A DNA stretch of 64,000 nt from the NCBI RefSeq assembly GCF_028476545.1, contig NW_026731639.1:186001-250000 (forward strand), in the 5' to 3' direction. Position 1 is the first letter of the stretch; every line of letters starts with the position of its first letter. A model generated the notes under the pieces. That model saw only the letters and a list, made by a program, of their open reading frames with translations, was not told where the DNA came from and searched no databases. The stretch comes from Physella acuta (Eukaryota; Mollusca; Gastropoda; Physidae). Of this stretch, positions 38,987-51,500 are shown piece by piece. Position numbers and translations under genes: made by a program.

Positions 38987-39314
38987 TTCCTGGAGAAGAA
39001 ACGCATGGCGCGGCACGTGGCCAAAGCTGCAGAGCTCCAACCCAAGTCCCAATCGCCGTTCCGATTTTCCGCCCGGCACACCTGCTAGCAGCTCCATGTC
39101 ACGTGACTCCCGGAACCGGCTGCTGACCAACGACTGCCACTGTGAGATGTGCCACTACGACTCAAAGGACCAGAAAGTCTACTTCCCTTTGCTGGACCGG
39201 AAGCACGCAGACCGGAAGCACTCGCAGCCCGGCTCCGGCAAGTGCTGGAACTTTACCCAGAAGCACTTCACGAACGGGGAAGTGAAAGACTGCCTTTGTT
39301 TCCATTCCTACTAG
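38987..39314 (+). CDS. Terminal coding exon of an unrecognised Cys-containing protein
   Basis: A pyrimidine-rich acceptor at 38986 opens a markedly GC- and CpG-rich segment unlike the AT-rich surroundings. One frame is open for 108 codons to a TAG at 39312-39314, while the other two stop earlier. The peptide begins [15 protein letters not shown], passes a Ser/Pro/Arg-rich stretch, and ends in a Cys-rich tail: CHCEMC, then [11 protein letters not shown] and DCLCFHSY, six cysteines with charged spacers. The even cysteine count and lack of a membrane segment would suit a secreted or extracellular domain, but I cannot name the family. It is the last exon of a larger gene whose earlier exons lie upstream, possibly outside the window. 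A possible ATTAAA polyadenylation signal lies at 39452-39457. Frame choice rests on length and composition alone. Confidence 0.55.
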
Positions 39315-39910
39315 GACTCTAGCGCTGATCAAGGTTGTTATTGAGGGGATCGTGGTTGTATATAGTTTGCTGGCCTTCAAGACGATTGGAGTATACTCAA
39401 AAACGTATTTTAAATAGAAATTCTTCATCCAGTTTTAATTTTTTTTTTAACATTAAAGAGGGTATCCATTTGTGACGTTACACTTATTAAAAATGCATCT
39501 TACCTTTCATTTGCGATGAGTTCACTTGTTTTAACCTTGTTATGAGTTCACATGTTTTAAGGGGGTAGGGTTAAAAAAATCGTTTTAATACTTGTTAGGA
39601 ATCGATTTTTTTCTCTATAGCTTTTTTAAGGTACTTTCGCATTTGTGTTTGCATTAAAAAAAATTGGTGGGAAAATATGACACAATTTTGGGGAATTTAG
39701 GGTGCATTCATTTCATTCAATTTAAAGTTTTTAACGGACCCACAATTTGAAAATTCACTTACGATTTTTAGCTGAGTAAGCCAAAATATGATAGTTATGA
39801 ATTCATTGTTTATTAGGAGTAAGATATAATAGTTTATGAATGGTGGAAATCCTACGAAGAGGTTATGTTTTCAAGGTGTCCGCCGTAGTCATAGTTATCA
39901 AGATTTACCA
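39315..39910. other. 3' flank with two minisatellite units
   Basis: Bases 39515-39562 hold two units of about 26 bp of the type TTATGAGTTCACATGTTTTA. More units of the same kind lie at 40699-40775. No other feature is seen. Confidence 0.5.
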
Positions 39911-40612
39911 ATTTTTACTTTCTCGTATATACGTAGTATAGAGAAAGTATTGTAATCGTGCAAAAAAAAATCGAGATTTTTACAAATCTCGACGTTTTAC
40001 ACCTCACTGATACGGAAAAACATAATTTTGCAATCTTGTCCGTATGTCTGTGTGTGTCTGTGTGTCTGTGTGTCTGTGTGTCCGTGTGTAAACACGATTA
40101 CTTGAGTACCGTTACAGCTAGGTTGATGAAATTTCATATATAAGTATTTTATCAAAATCGTAGACCCGTATCAACTTTTGAGCGAATTCCGATAACCGGA
40201 AGTGGTACTTTTTCTACTTTGAATTTTTCAAAAGCCTATAACTTGAGTACTATTTCAGATAGATAAATGAAATTTGATTTGTAAGTAAAAGAGCTAATTC
40301 TCTACCTTCTGTCAAATTTTGAGTAATTTCCGTTGACCGGAAGTACTTATTTACGCTATTTCCGATTTCTCAAAAAACGCATGTAAATTTATAAAGTACT
40401 AATAATATTGCGCACTATTATGCGCTTTTTTATTTAGCGTTCACTTGGTGTGCATTTCTTTTTTCTACGAGATTATATTCTATTTTAAGAAATGTGAGTA
40501 TTTAAAATGGATTAAAAATCATGTCTAGAAGTCTATATCCCGAGTTGCCATCCCCTGTAGTGTTATATTAGAATATTCGAGAAAGTTTAGGGGAGATCAC
40601 TCCCGGTTTATT
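39911..40612 (-). repeat. 680-bp unclassified interspersed repeat, copy 2 (inverted)
   Basis: Inverse complement of 14049-14728 along its whole length, slightly longer because of an expanded GTCTGTGTGTCC-type tract (40040-40085). Same hairpin end (ACTTTCTC...GAGAAAGT) and same end string CGGTTTATT. Highly similar by eye. Confidence 0.78.
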
Positions 40613-41689
40613 TAAAATTGAAATACATATACGGATGTACCTTTAAAAAGCTGTATAGAAATAATTGTTTGCTCTCTAGTATTTAAAAAAGTTTTTTTGT
40701 GCTGTAAGTTCACCTGTTTTAGCTGTGTTATGAGTTAACATGTTTTAGCTGTGTTATGAGTTCATATGTTTTAACTGCAGTGGCTGCTATTTCTCTTTAA
40801 ACATGGTATTTTTCCCCTTCAAACCTAAAAGCTTTCTTGGCATTTCATTTCTTATATAAGTTATCACCCTTTATTAAATTATCCCCCCTCATCCAGTTTG
40901 GTGCGATGACGTCACAAACGGAGGTTCTCACGCTGTTTTTTAATATGTAAACAAACAAACAACTTTCTTTTTACAGCTTTTCTTTTTTAAATTTCTTTCG
41001 ATTATGATGTATTTTTACCAGAGGTTTGGTCTTTTTTTTTCTACGAAATCTGTATTATAGCTGTAACTTTGCTCATACCGACAACTGAATAAGTGCGAAT
41101 AAATTGTCTGTTTTAAATAATATGACACTCATTTGCCATTGTTATAATTTGGATCATGAGACACACCAATTGTGTTTTCAGTATACGTCACCCACTGGTT
41201 GGACTAGATGTTGTACAAAGAAAACTAATACATCCTTAGGTAAATAGGAATTATTTTATATTAGCAATGTTTATGATTGTTATCACAATCGCTACATGTT
41301 GATTTACTATTTGTCTGTCTGTTAACACTTGCTATATAAATATTTTTTCTTACCCTCGGAATTTTTCGATTCAAGGGAAGTAAACTAAAATTAAAATGAC
41401 CATTTTTATTTTTATGGTTCTGTCCCTTTATATTTTTTTTTTAAGTCGGTTAATTTTAGTTAATACGGGACAAAACATTCCTATGTAAATTGCAATGGTA
41501 ATAGTTTTCAGACACCAGTGCCTCGTGTAGTAAAAATAAATTTTACTTTCATATCTTCTATAAAAAAAACTGGAGAATTCGCATTTACATATTTTGTAGC
41601 GTCAATGAGAAATTAAACACAGATGAGATCCTGACTTTAACAAGCTTTTGCTGCGCTATACATTTACACTGGAGTACTTGACTCTGATA
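40613..41689. other. Non-coding stretch
   Basis: Bases 40699-40775 carry three units of TTATGAGTTCACATGTTTTA type. The rest is AT-rich with no gene; one CRE (GATGACGTCACAAACG) is near 40906. Confidence 0.45.
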
Positions 41690-41835
41690 TGGCAATACCT
41701 GAAACGGGAAATGGTTTTATTCTCAACGACACTCTCGTCTGAGAACCAAGGAAGGGTCTTATTCTATATTGACACAATTGGAAAGAGGCTCGACTATTAT
41801 GTCGTTGTGATAATACCCTTGGGGTGAATGGTACT
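41690..41835. repeat. CTCAACGA / TCGTTG interspersed repeat
   Basis: Same family as 20601-20735. Contains GGTTTTATTCTCAACGACAC, then a second diverged unit with GGTCTTATTCTATATTGACA and TATGTCGTTGTG. The 89-codon minus-strand frame crosses it by chance. Confidence 0.5.
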
Positions 41836-41996
41836 TTTAAATAAGGATTTAACCATAATATTTTTCCGCCTATAAAATAATAATTCACATGGGTTTGTTT
41901 TTTATGCTTCCTTATATATTTGCCTATATACATATTGAAGAGAGGATGCTGGGTATTGTTGTTTTGTGTTTAAAGGGAGATTGTGGTTGAAAAAAG

Positions 41997-43184
<1,188 letters not shown>

Positions 43185-43440
43185 AAAGTGTGAGTGTGCA
43201 TGTGTGTGAATGTGCATGTGTGTGAGTATACATGTGTGTGAGTGTGCATGTGTGTGGGTGTGCATGTGTGTGAGTGTGTGTGCAAGTGTGTGAGTCTGAA
43301 TGTGTGTGAGTTCGCATGTGTGTCAGTGTGCATGAGTGTGAGTACGGATGTGTGTCAGTGTGTGTGAGTGCATCTCTGTGAGTGTGCATGTGTGTGAATG
43401 TGCATTGTGTCAATGTGCATGTGTGTGTGGGGGGGGGGGA
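43185..43440. repeat. GTGTGTGAGTGTGCAT minisatellite
   Basis: About 15 diverged copies of a 16-18-bp unit GTGTGTGAGTGTGCAT, ending in a G run. The 128-codon His/Thr-rich minus-strand frame is an artefact. Confidence 0.85.
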
Positions 43441-43866
43441 GTGCATGTGTGTATATAAACTACAACTAAATAATTTCAGTGCAATAAAAATCGTCAGCAT
43501 CGTAATCATAATTATTATGGTGTTGGATAAAGTTAACTCATCAAATAAACGCAATAAAACCAAAGGTACCAGAATTTTGTCAATTTCTTTGCCTAACTTT
43601 TAGGTGTTTGCCATAGTCAGTGATCGGTGTGAAATGTTTCCGGTTAGCAGAAAGACATCTATAAAAACAATAAGATGAGCGGCTGAACAGAGGGGAATAA
43701 ATTATCTCCCTTAGAGGAGGGTAACAACATAATAATAACCTACTGCTGGCGTCAACAAAAAAATACAGAATACATTATAGTAAATTTGTTGTTAGTTTGT
43801 TTGTTTTTTTAGTCAAAAAAAGGAAATTTACTTTTGTAAGAATACTTTAAAAACTGGTGAGCTTTC
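43441..43866. other. Non-coding spacer
   Basis: No gene seen. Confidence 0.4.
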
Positions 43867-43874
43867 GTATAAAG

Positions 43875-44081
43875 CAGGGGTCTCCAAACTTTTCAGTCCG
43901 AGGGCCGCATTGACTATCAAATTTCAGTTCAGGGGCCAGTTTCTTCCTGACATGTCTTTGATAAAGTTCCTCAGCCATCACCAACAAACGGTTTTTCCGT
44001 GGACAAAATGATCTCCGCGGGCCGGATGAGAGGACCTCGCGGGCCGCATCAGGCCCGCGGGCCGTAGTTTGGAGACCCCTG
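43875..44081. mobile_element. hAT-type MITE with 8-bp TSD (CAGGGGTCTCCAAACT family)
   Basis: Perfect 16-bp terminal inverted repeats, CAGGGGTCTCCAAACT and AGTTTGGAGACCCCTG, flanked on both sides by GTATAAAG (43867-43874 and 44082-44089). The interior contains GGGCCGCATTGAC and GCGGGCCGG-type blocks. No transposase. The 81-codon frame over it is not a gene. Confidence 0.93.
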
Positions 44082-44089
44082 GTATAAAG

Positions 44090-45092
44090 CAATTTTTTTG
44101 TGCGATATTCTTTTTTTAACGTTCGCTTTCTTTCTCAATCTGTACTTTAAATAATGGTACTAATCCTTAAACAGTCCTTTTAAGTGTGCCATCTTAAATG
44201 AATGAAAAGAGGCTACAATTAAGAAAGAAGTATTACTATTGTAAATCTGTATCAGTCCTCACAAGCCGATGATGAAAACTGTAATACTAAAGCGAACATG
44301 CAAGGCAAACTGACGTTGTAAATTGCAAGTCTGAGCCGAAAAGAAAAAAAAACTAAGTGTGCGTGATACTAAGTTCGTTATATTTTAAGCCTAAATCTTT
44401 AAAGAGTGTAAATATTAGCATTGTTGTTAAGACAGCAAAAAACGTGTAGATCAAATGACAAAAAGAAAAACTGTCCTTAGCGGCTTAGTCGTCATGCTTT
44501 GTATAACTGATTTTTTAATTGGTCTCGACACTTTATTTCATATTTATCCTTTGATTAAATATGGCTGGCAAAGTAAACGGAAACAATTATAGTCTATATA
44601 TTTACACAGTTTATTGAGTTGCCTACAAATGATATCAAAAGATGGAATTCATTTTTTAAATTAATTGGTTTTAAGACCTTAACCCTAACCAAATTTCAAT
44701 CATAGAGGCCTGGCCTTAATACAAACGAAACTCCAACTCTGAATGCAAATACATTTTTTTTTAAACCGGTTAGATAGACTAACTATATAAAATAATCTAA
44801 ATTAGATTCTAAATGCGCTGAACAAATTCAGACAGCTCACTTTTGCGTGCTCTATTTTAATTAAATAGGAGGGGAAATTCCACAGGCCTGCAGGTAGAGT
44901 GGCGCGTGGGACGTCATTCCCGCCAAATGAAATTATGACAAAAGACAAGGTGTAGTGGCGCCCCCTCACATGTCTCTAACACTAGAAAAACAAAACAAAG
45001 GGGGGAAACTGCCATGGAATGGTACACTTTGGGTTGTAGGTTATCGTACCGTCTGGACTAAAGAAAAAAAATTATATAGGCCTAACTGTATA
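44090..45092. other. Non-coding stretch
   Basis: AT-rich DNA with TAGGCCTA-type words. No gene recognised. Confidence 0.4.
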
Positions 45093-45100
45093 GGCTATAG

Positions 45101-45571
45101 CAGGGGTGGGCAATTATTTTGACTCGAGGGCCACTTTGTTTGTGGTAGCCGATTTTAGCGGAGGGCTGCACCGTTTAAAATGATTGTATTCTTTAGTTTA
45201 CTTTACATTTCATTTCAGAAATAAATGGTATCTTAAAAATCAATAAATAGAACTTACAGAAAGTGGTAGTTTTATTAAATGTATTTATTGTGCTAATGTC
45301 ATATTATTATCTAGATTTCTAGCGGCTAGCACATTTAATAATAGAATCAGTTCAATGAGACAAGTGCACCCTCTCTGACAAACCGAAAAAGTGCGTATTT
45401 TCACTACCTCGACATAGCCGCTCTAATGGAAAAATTACGAGACTAGGCTAACTTTCGGTCGCGGACATGAAACAAATCTCATTTTTAGGGGTTTTCTGAA
45501 TAAATGGCGGCCCAAAAAAAAATCTGTAGCGGGTCACATATGGCCCGCGGGCCGTACTTTGCCTACCCCTG
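45101..45571. mobile_element. hAT-type MITE with 8-bp TSD (CAGGGGTGGGCAA family)
   Basis: Ends are CAGGGGTGGGCAAT and TTTGCCTACCCCTG, flanked by GGCTATAG on both sides (45093-45100 and 45572-45579). The 471-bp body is internally deleted relative to any autonomous hAT and has no transposase. Sub-terminal GGCCCGCGGGCCGTA is shared in type with the MITE at 43875. Confidence 0.92.
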
Positions 45572-45579
45572 GGCTATAG

Positions 45580-45934
45580 GCATACATTGAATGCTTATTT
45601 TTATATAGAAGTTCTACACACCCGATTAATTGTTTATTGAATGGTCTGTAGGTTTAAATTTAGCTGATCTCAAATAAACTGATTGATGGGGCCTATTTAA
45701 AGACAAGAGTAAATAATAAAATTATAATTGCTATCTTTTGCCAACCAGATGGAGACGCTAGGGCGAAAAATCTTTTTCCGAGTAGTAACTTCGTATTTAA
45801 TATTTAGATCTAGAATCTGGGTCTAAATCTGATAATGTTGTAAACGAAATTAGAACTAGGTAGACATAGAATTTAGAATCTACTTATTTAATTAAATTTA
45901 ATAACAACATTTTGTTCTATATTCGATTCAAAAT
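45580..45934. other. Non-coding spacer with a dispersed 55-bp motif
   Basis: Bases 45751-45810 (GGAGACGCTAGGGCGAAAAA, TCTTTTTCCGAGTAG, ACTTCGTA) recur at about 54529-54580 in the promoter-like region. No gene is seen. Confidence 0.45.
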
Positions 45935-45935
45935 T

Positions 45936-46004
<69 letters not shown>
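45935..46004. repeat. (CA)n-(TA)n microsatellite
   Basis: About 11 CA units running into about 22 TA units. Confidence 0.93.
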
Positions 46005-46009
<5 letters not shown>

Positions 46010-47262
46010 AAACGATGTATGTGTGTTTGTTTGTTTGTCCGTCTGTCTGTCTGTCTTTTATGCATTACTACACCTCTCATCCGATCGCCGTGAAGCTTTG
46101 AGAAGTTGTAGAGAAATTCGCAGGGGTAGCGCACCGGCATGGCGCGATTCTTCTCTATATACTATATATTTTAAAAAATGAAATTCGGATGCGGTTCTTT
46201 ACCGTTTATCCGAGTGCTATAAAACTTTCGGGAGTTGATGAGAATACTCCCGAGAAGGTTTCTGAGTGGAAAAATTTAATTTCGCACGGGCGGCCCCCGG
46301 CGGGAAGCGATTTGTGCCCCGGTCTTTTCCGTGAGCGCTATGGCGCCTAAGTTCGTTTCAAACAGTGGAGTACGTTATTGGATAAAATGGGGCGCTATAG
46401 TCGTTAACTAAACATAATCAGGCGCGTCCGCCGGCACCCCGGCAAGGTTCGATTGGCACCCCGGGCTATCACGTGAGCGATATGGCATCCACGTCCGTTT
46501 TAATCATTACGAAAACTATGCATAAGATTGGGTTTTAGAGTCGTTAACTAAACATAATCAGGCGCGCCCGCCGGCGGTATTAGATTTGGTGCCCCTGGCT
46601 TTTTTGGGCGGTAGCGTAGGAAACCCGTTCCCCGATAAATATAATCCAAGCGCAGGCATTGTTTAAATTTAAATATCTCATTTTTAGAAAACAAGGTCAC
46701 GCGTCTAAGAATATAGGATTGGTAAAGCATTGATGAAACCCTCCTGATATATTTCGTCAGATTTTATTTGTCTTTTATGCATTGCTTAATTTTTCATCTG
46801 ATCGCCCTGAAACTTTGGGAAGTTTTTACGAATACTGTTGAGAAGATGGAGTGGCGAAAAAAATTCAATTTTGCATGCGCGGCGCCCCGGCAGGGTGCAA
46901 TTTAGCGCCCTGGGCTATCCCGTGAGTGCTATGGCGCCTACGTTAGTTTTAAACAGTGGAATAGACTATGAATAAAATATGGCGTTTAGTCGTTCACTAA
47001 ACTGAATCCGACGCGTTCGCCGGCGCCCGACAGGTTGTAATTTGGCGCCTTGGGCTATCCCGGTAGCACCATGACGTATACGTTCGTTTTAAAAATTGTG
47101 ATAGAATATGGATAAGAAGTTGTATTATAGTCGTTCACTAAAGTGAAACAGGCGCGTCTCACCGCGCCCCCGGCAGAGTACGATTTGCCCCGGACTATCC
47201 TGGGACAGTAAAGTTGGGACTTTTTTTAACACCGCCGGAACGCGCATGGACGGGCACGCTAG
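46005..47262 (+). mobile_element. Composite non-autonomous Helitron
   Basis: The right end is CGGGCACGCTAG followed by T. The 5' region has TTTGTTTGTCCGTCTGTCTG and TTTTATGCATTACTACACCT. A diverged second copy of that 5' region begins near 46770 (TCTTTTATGCATTGCTTAAT). The interior is six or so diverged monomers (GGCGCCCCGGCAGGGTGC, TATGGCGCCTACGTTCG, CTATAGTCGTTCACTAAA). The left boundary is approximate because it merges with the (TA)n tract. No protein gene. Confidence 0.72.
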
Positions 47263-47640
47263 TAATAATTTTTTTTATTAAATAGGCCTAACAATTTAAA
47301 AAAAAATGTAACTGTCTCTAGAATGTAGCTCTAGATTCTAACTATTTTATTTAGCAAACGAAATTATGTAAAAATTGAAATAGATTGTATGACTGGACTT
47401 AGATCCAGAATCTGCTACTTAAATTAAAAATTTTAAACTGTCCTAGCAGGCAGTTGATATTTTGTAGTAGAAGGCTTTAATAAATAATTTAGGCCTACCT
47501 ACTATGTGTCTAATTACAGTAATATGTACCTTATACTGGACTGAGTGAGGTTAAATTTAGAAGCTGATCTGCGCTTTTGATTTCCCTTTGTTCTTCCTGT
47601 CGGGCCCTGAGGGTAATAGATTACATAAGGGATGCTTTCT
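47263..47640. other. Non-coding spacer
   Basis: AT-rich with TAGGCCTA-type words. No gene. Confidence 0.4.
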
Positions 47641-47863
47641 CTGGTTGGCTGAGTCTCCCCCCCCCCCCCCCCCCGAACGAAATGAAATAAATTTATATGG
47701 AAAATATATACTTTTAATAGTGTCCGCCCCCACCCCCCACCCCGAAAAAAGTCTACCGCCCCCCCCCCCCCCCGAAAATTTCAAGTACCCTCCCTCCTCC
47801 CCCCCCCCCCCCGGAGAAAAAGTTCTGGAAGAAACACTGCCTACAAAGAAATGAACTTTTATG
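47641..47863. repeat. Poly-C-rich repeat
   Basis: Four C runs of 10-18 bases separated by short spacers containing GAAAA(A/T)(A/T)T. The right part resembles 400-500. Open frames over it are Pro/Gly-rich artefacts. Confidence 0.5.
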
Positions 47864-48315
47864 CAGAGGCGTAGCGATCCCTCCCGACGCCCGGTGACAA
47901 ACTTTCAATTTGGCGCCCTTCCCCACAGTGGCGTAGCGAGGTTGGGTGTCACCCGGTGCGGCACTTAATGGTGTCACCCCCCAAGTTTTCGATTTGCACC
48001 CCCCTCAAACTTTGGATTTGCACCCCCCCCCTCAAGTTTTCGATTTGCACCCCCCTCCCTCAAACTTTTGATTTGCACCCCACCCTCAAGTTTTTCTCTA
48101 TATATTTTGCTATTTTTTGCCTTGGTGTCACCCCCCTAAATGGTGTCACCCGGTGCGGTCCGCACTCCCCGCCCCCCCCCCCCCTCGCTACGCCCCTGCT
48201 TCCCCATATATTTTTTATATTTATAATTCAAAACTTCAGCTATAAAGAGCTTTTAATTTTTTTCCACCTTATTTTGGCGCCCCTTGTATCGGCGCCCGGG
48301 GACATATATATTGTT
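47864..48315. mobile_element. hAT-type MITE, host copy interrupted by another MITE
   Basis: Begins CAGAGGCGTAGCGATCC with GACGCCCGGTGACAAACTTT and AATTTGGCGCCC, as in the 24869/29509 family. It is split by the inner element at 47926-48198 and resumes to GGCGCCCGGGGACATATA near 48310. The right terminal repeat is not preserved. Confidence 0.7.
47926..48198. mobile_element. hAT-type MITE inserted in another MITE, 8-bp TSD
   Basis: Ends are CAGTGGCGTAGCGAGG and CCTCGCTACGCCCCTG. CTTCCCCA flanks both sides (47918-47925 and 48199-48206). The interior has GGTGTCACCCGGTGCGG twice in direct orientation and TTTTCGATTTGCACCCCCC units. Confidence 0.9.
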
Positions 48316-48331
48316 CTCTTGATTCTCTCAA

Positions 48332-48500
48332 AATTGTGAGTGATTTCCGACGAACGTAAGTATTACTTTACGCTATTTCCGATTTCTGAAAAATGATCAC
48401 TTCTAGTTCTACCGTACCGATTTCTTCAAAACTATTCAACTAGGTCTCGACAATGCATGATCGCATAAAATTCGTCTGAATTCGATTTTTATTTAACTTT
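48332..48500 (-). repeat. Fragment related to the 680-bp repeat family
   Basis: TGAGTGATTTCCGACG and TACGCTATTTCCGATTTCTG match the corresponding part of 39911-40612 in the same orientation as that copy. The rest has diverged. Confidence 0.5.
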
Positions 48501-51500
48501 TTAAAAATTAATCAATATGTTCCATTTATAAGGCATTATAGTTTTCCGCTCTGGTAAACACACATTGTTTATGGTTATTTTGTTATTTTCGTGTAAATCA
48601 ATATCAATCGAATTATTAGTTAGAGGCTCTCTAAGATACATATCCAATATATACGATATACTTCAATTAAGCATTAATAAATAAACATTTAAAATGCCAT
48701 TCATCTTTTTAAAGGTACTGTCTGGATTATGGAAGACTGTGAGGAGGGGAGGTGAATTGGTAAAGAAAAATGCAATACTTAAATTATGGGCATAGACATG
48801 AGAGAATAATACAGTTTACAAAGATATACGCAATTTCTGTGCAATGGTTTAGAAATAATACTGCAGGTTGAACATAGTTCTATGATAAAGAAGTACTCGT
48901 ATGTTATCATTTTATTATTTTAACTTTGTAGAGATCCTAGTATTGTAAATAAGTTGGGAAAATGTTAAAATCTGCCGTGACGGCTATTTAACTAAGCGGA
49001 CATATTAACTAAAGTGTAGGTGTTTCATCAGGCCTATGCAGTATGGTTTCATATGGAACTTGAAAGTATGTTGCCCGCTGTTTTTTAGTAAAATTGAAGA
49101 AACGACAAGTTTACGCTAGAACAATATCCAGGACAAATAACGAAATAGACAATCAATTTTTTCGACCATAACCGAAAGCATAAAAAACAAAACAAGAAAA
49201 GCTGAATACAAATAAAAAAGTATTTCTTATAGTTGTTTTTTTTAACGAATGTATTTGGCTTAAAGTCCATATATCCTATATATTAGCCTATATTGCCTAT
49301 ATACTATGCTTCATGTCGACTATAGATATAACTTCTCTTTCTCTCTTAATACTGTATTATTTTTAGCCTCTTCCCTGTTTTAAAAATAATTTAAACAGAA
49401 TGTATTCTGTAATTAAATATCGCTTGATCATCCAACACATCGAAATACATATAGATCTAGGCCTTGATTTAGCCTGTTTAGTATTATAGTTATTGTTGAT
49501 AATAATTAAAAGAAAATGCCAATCTGGCCGATCAGGCATGAGTGAAAGGCACGTGATATATTGTGACCAATGGAAAATTAGAACTGGTAAAGCCTAAGCC
49601 TGTGCTTTTAAAATATTGTACAACGATACCTAACTATGTTAGGCTAGACCTAGATCTAGCTTCTTTTGTTAATCCCTAGTAGGCTAAACATTACGTGTAG
49701 GAACTTTGTATATTGATATATGATTACATTAAGTGTGTTTATTGTTTTTTTTTTTACAAATACACATAAAAGATAAGTTTAATTATCAGATGGATATAGA
49801 ATGCTTTAGATAGAGGTTTCAATACTCGACAATGAAGTTTATATATGTAAAAGAAGAATGATAGAATCTAGATTAGGGCAAGATTTTGCGACCTCAGACT
49901 GTTTATTTTCAAAGTTGATTGGGTTTTTCTTTTTTCTATTCTCATCTATCTACGCTGAAATCGATGCAAATAATATAAGCTATCGTTAATGTATATTAAC
50001 TTTTGTTTCAGTTGTAGGCCTATTTTGAATAAACATTCAACATTTCTGATGCCTTGCAGTAGCGTTAATTGATCCACTCTAAAATGAATCATATTTAATA
50101 TACTATTTATACAATCTTCAAAAGAAAATGCTGGACACTAGATCTAGTATTGAGCGTTTTATCGTGGTATAGTGGGTTACAGTGGTAGAAAAGTAACAAC
50201 TGCCTGTGGTCATTATAGGCCTAACATTAAGCGAAATGGGTATAAAATATATTCCTGCTTTATTAAATTGCGTGATGTATGAATTTAAACGTATGCTACA
50301 ACCTAACGCCGAGGATTTTACATACTTGTATCTACGTTTATCGCTCAAGAAAAATTTGAGAACGGCTAATCAATCAGTTGGCAAATATTAATTCTACTAG
50401 ATCTATATTTCAAATACGCACAAAATCGTTTACATTTTTTATTTTGTATAACAATATACTTTATTTATATGATGATAAAAATAACAGTACTTTCAGATAG
50501 ACTGAAAGCGATGTCAGTTTCATTTATCATTTTCCCTCTTTTTCCCCTTGTATCTGGCTATTATTTTACCAGTTCGAGATAGTTCACCCGCAAGTGTTCT
50601 GAATAAATTATGCTAATTTTATGTTCCTAGCTGGTCCGTCATGGCGTCTGTTTGAGCAAACGCACAAAGAAATTGCCGGCATACCCCATATTTGTGATAT
50701 AAGATAAAAACAGATCTTCCTTTACATAAAGTTTAAGGTGAGCACACATATGTTTTGTTGCAGTGTCTGTTGTAGAAATATTTATGCTGCTTAACTTAAA
50801 TCGTGAATGAATTGAAATTAAATGTACTTATCGCTATCGCCCTAGTTTAGTACGTAGCGTCGACCATCCCCACGGACTGGAAGTGGTAATGAAGCAACGC
50901 TGAAGCCTATTGAGGTTGATTGAACTGATCTAGACTAGATCTAGATTTTATAGCCGATTTTTTTTCTAGACTAGTTCTAGATCTAGCTTTAAACGTCTAT
51001 GTTCTAGAATGTGTTGTCTTATTATCCCCCATCGAAATTGGCATCTTTTATTTTAAATAATTTAGAGAGGGCAAACTGCAAGTGAAAAGAGATCAGTCAT
51101 TCAATGGTTCTTAACCTTTTTGGAGGACTCCCTCCCACCAGCTTCATATATCCAATCCTTCTTAATGGGAAAAATAAAATATTTTTTTTTCTCTATAGCC
51201 CATCACTCTTTATGCAGCTGATGATTAAATCAAATGACAACAAGCACTTTGATGCTGACGTTAATATAGGTACTAGGATAAATTTTCAAAATTGGGTTTT
51301 TGGGGAAACAACTACTACAGTTAAAAGGAGCAGAAAATTACAATAACAGAACCGTTTTCATTTTTGATGTAGCTCAAACGGTTAAAAAGTTATGATTTTT
51401 TTTCGTATTAAAAAAAGCGTTTTTTTTAACATAGGATTTTTTTCAATTTCTGTGTTAGAATTTTTTTAAGCATTTACTAAAATTGTCATAGCCTGTAAAC

